NCBI GenBank assembly: GCA_013154225.1
Contig: JAADCW010000022.1
Span: 1 to 6,031, forward strand
Length of the DNA: 6,031 nt
Source: Chloroflexota bacterium
Lineage (GTDB): Bacteria; Chloroflexota; Anaerolineae; Anaerolineales; DRMV01
Direction: 5' to 3'
Shown here: one piece after another, positions 5,107 through 6,031 of the stretch
How the letters are laid out: the number at the start of each line of letters is the position of its first letter
How positions within the stretch are numbered: the first letter of the stretch is position 1
Made by a program: the position numbers and the translations under genes
Notes under the pieces: model-generated
Told to the model about the DNA's origin: nothing
Database searches by the model: none
What the model saw: only the letters and a program-made list of their open reading frames with translations

Positions 5107-5111
5107 AACCC

Positions 5112-6031
5112 ATGATGCTTACCCAAATTCCCTTGGCTGCTTCTCGCTCTGAAACAGTGCCCACGCCTGCAGTGGGTGGTATTGAGACCCTGGTGGGCAA
5201 TACCCCCTTGTTGCCCTTGCGTCGCGTGGCGCGGCATTGTGCCGAGGGTGTTTCGGTTTGGGTCAAAGCGGAATGGTTCAATGCTTCGGGTTCGGTGAAA
5301 GCGCGGCCAGCCTGGGCGATTTTGCGCCGTGTTTTAGCGCAGGGTGACCTGAAAGGGCGGCGGCTTTTGGATGCTACTTCCGGCAATATGGGCATTGCCT
5401 ATGCCACGTTTGCCGCGGCGTTGGGCGTGCCCCTCACCCTGGCCATGCCCGCCAATGCCAGCCCTGAGCGGATTGCCATTTTGCAAGGGCTGGGTGCGGA
5501 ATTGGTCTTGACTGATCCCGAAGAGGGCGTGGACGGGGCGATGGCCTGGGTCAAAGGGCAGGCCGAACGCCATCCAGAGCGGTATTTGTGGATCAACCAG
5601 TACGACAACCCAGCGAATTGGCAGGCGCATTATGAGACCACAGGCCCTGAAATTGTGCGGCAAACCCAAGGGCAGATTACCCATTTTGTGGCTGGCACGG
5701 GCACTGGGGGCACGCTGATGGGCGCAGGGCGCTATTTGCGGGAAGTGTTGCCTGACGTGCAGTTAATTGGCGTGCAGCCTGCGGGAAGTGATGAGCCCAT
5801 TGATGGCCTCAAGCATATGGCAAGCGCTCGCTGGCAGCCGGGAATTTACGACCCGTCCTTCCCCGATGCAGTGCGCTATGTGCGTGTATCGCAGGCGCAA
5901 ACCATGGCACTGCGCTTGGTGCGAGAAGAAGGGCTGTTTGTGGGCTTTTCGGCCGCGGCCGCGGTGTGGGCGGCTTGCGAAATTGCCGCAGATTTGCGGG
6001 AAGGCATGGTGGTGGCGATTTTGCCTGATGC
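5112..6031 (+). CDS. cysM: PLP-dependent cysteine synthase, CysM-type (3' end outside window)
   Basis: 306 complete codons are visible, ending at VAILPD, where relatives have about 15-20 residues left (LPDxGxRYLS). It belongs to the fold type II PLP enzymes that make cysteine by beta-replacement on an activated serine (O-acetylserine or O-phosphoserine) with sulfide or thiosulfate. Visible sites: VGNTPL near the N-terminus (28-33), the PLP Schiff-base Lys63 in NASGSVKAR, the substrate loop TSGNMG (89-94), the phosphate-binding glycine loop GTGTGGT (195-201), and Ser280 in GFSAAA near the PLP pyridine. The segments NPANWQAHYETTGPEI and ITHFVAG resemble CysM more than CysK, so I use cysM, with moderate certainty. 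Oddities: Ala64 replaces the usual Asp of SVKDR, Met93 replaces Thr of SGNTG, and the C-terminal SSGA motif is altered. Its own promoter and a Cys-codon leader support a cysteine-biosynthesis role. Confidence 0.9.
   Translation, partial: MMLTQIPLAASRSETVPTPAVGGIETLVGNTPLLPLRRVARHCAEGVSVWVKAEWFNASGSVKARPAWAILRRVLAQGDLKGRRLLDATSGNMGIAYATFAAALGVPLTLAMPANASPERIAILQGLGAELVLTDPEEGVDGAMAWVKGQAERHPERYLWINQYDNPANWQAHYETTGPEIVRQTQGQITHFVAGTGTGGTLMGAGRYLREVLPDVQLIGVQPAGSDEPIDGLKHMASARWQPGIYDPSFPDAVRYVRVSQAQTMALRLVREEGLFVGFSAAAAVWAACEIAADLREGMVVAILPD

Larger units (their letters stand above)
4883..5111 (+). promoter_or_regulatory. Cysteine attenuator leader region (5' UTR of cysteine synthase)
   Basis: The predicted untranslated leader holds, in order, a short ORF with three Cys codons, a hairpin whose 5' arm starts in the last Cys codon, a long intrinsic terminator and the ribosome binding site of the cysteine synthase gene. 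This is the order found in amino-acid operon attenuators such as trp and his. In the model, charged tRNA-Cys lets the ribosome reach the leader stop codon and the terminator forms; Cys shortage stalls it at 4941-4949, and segment 4966-4977 is freed to pair with the terminator's 5' arm. The candidate antiterminator pairs 4966-4974 with 4993-5001 (eight pairs with one bulged C on each strand). An alternative is ACCGCC (4967-4972) with GGCGGT (5010-5015). The switch is inferred from sequence only. Confidence 0.75.

Noticed and set aside
1..6031. Mobile elements, CRISPR arrays, tRNA or phage-defence genes
   Set aside because: I see no transposase or integrase motifs, spaced repeats, cloverleaf sequence or defence-type nuclease domains in any frame.

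Overview
The window looks like a moderately GC-rich chromosomal segment from a free-living bacterium. The tetratricopeptide-repeat (TPR) proteins, the alanine-rich style and the shape of the kinase and XRE-type regulator genes resemble Chloroflexota (Anaerolineae-type) genomes. That placement is an impression from protein style, not a measured result. Every gene I can support is on the + strand. There are no tRNA, rRNA, CRISPR or insertion-sequence features.

Bases 2-4730 hold six tightly packed genes that read like one operon: the C-terminal end of an acidic-linker/TPR protein; a soluble histidine kinase with an N-terminal zinc ribbon and an MshEN-like (GspE N-terminal) domain; a protein with two XRE-type helix-turn-helix domains; a small TPR protein whose start codon overlaps the XRE stop codon; a GNAT-family acetyltransferase with an extra degenerate N-terminal half; and a monoacylglycerol-lipase-like alpha/beta hydrolase. 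Gaps are 21, 54, -4, 6 and 17 nt. No response regulator is encoded in the window, so the kinase is an orphan here.

Bases 4731-5111 are a non-coding stretch with the most striking content. It has two small inverted repeats without U-tracts, then a near-consensus sigma-70-type promoter (TTGACA, 16 nt, TACAAT). A 22-codon leader ORF follows, with three consecutive cysteine codons, then a hairpin whose 5' arm begins in the last Cys codon, then a long intrinsic terminator, then a strong ribosome binding site. The gene after it (5112 to the window end, incomplete) is a PLP-dependent cysteine synthase of CysM type. Together these parts form a textbook-like transcription attenuator in which ribosome stalling at Cys codons would relieve termination of a cysteine-biosynthesis gene. 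This is the main finding.

The second notable item is the kinase: its N-terminal region carries two copies of the 24-residue signature of the MshEN domain, known as a cyclic-di-GMP-binding fold, which suggests a cytoplasmic second-messenger-sensing kinase.
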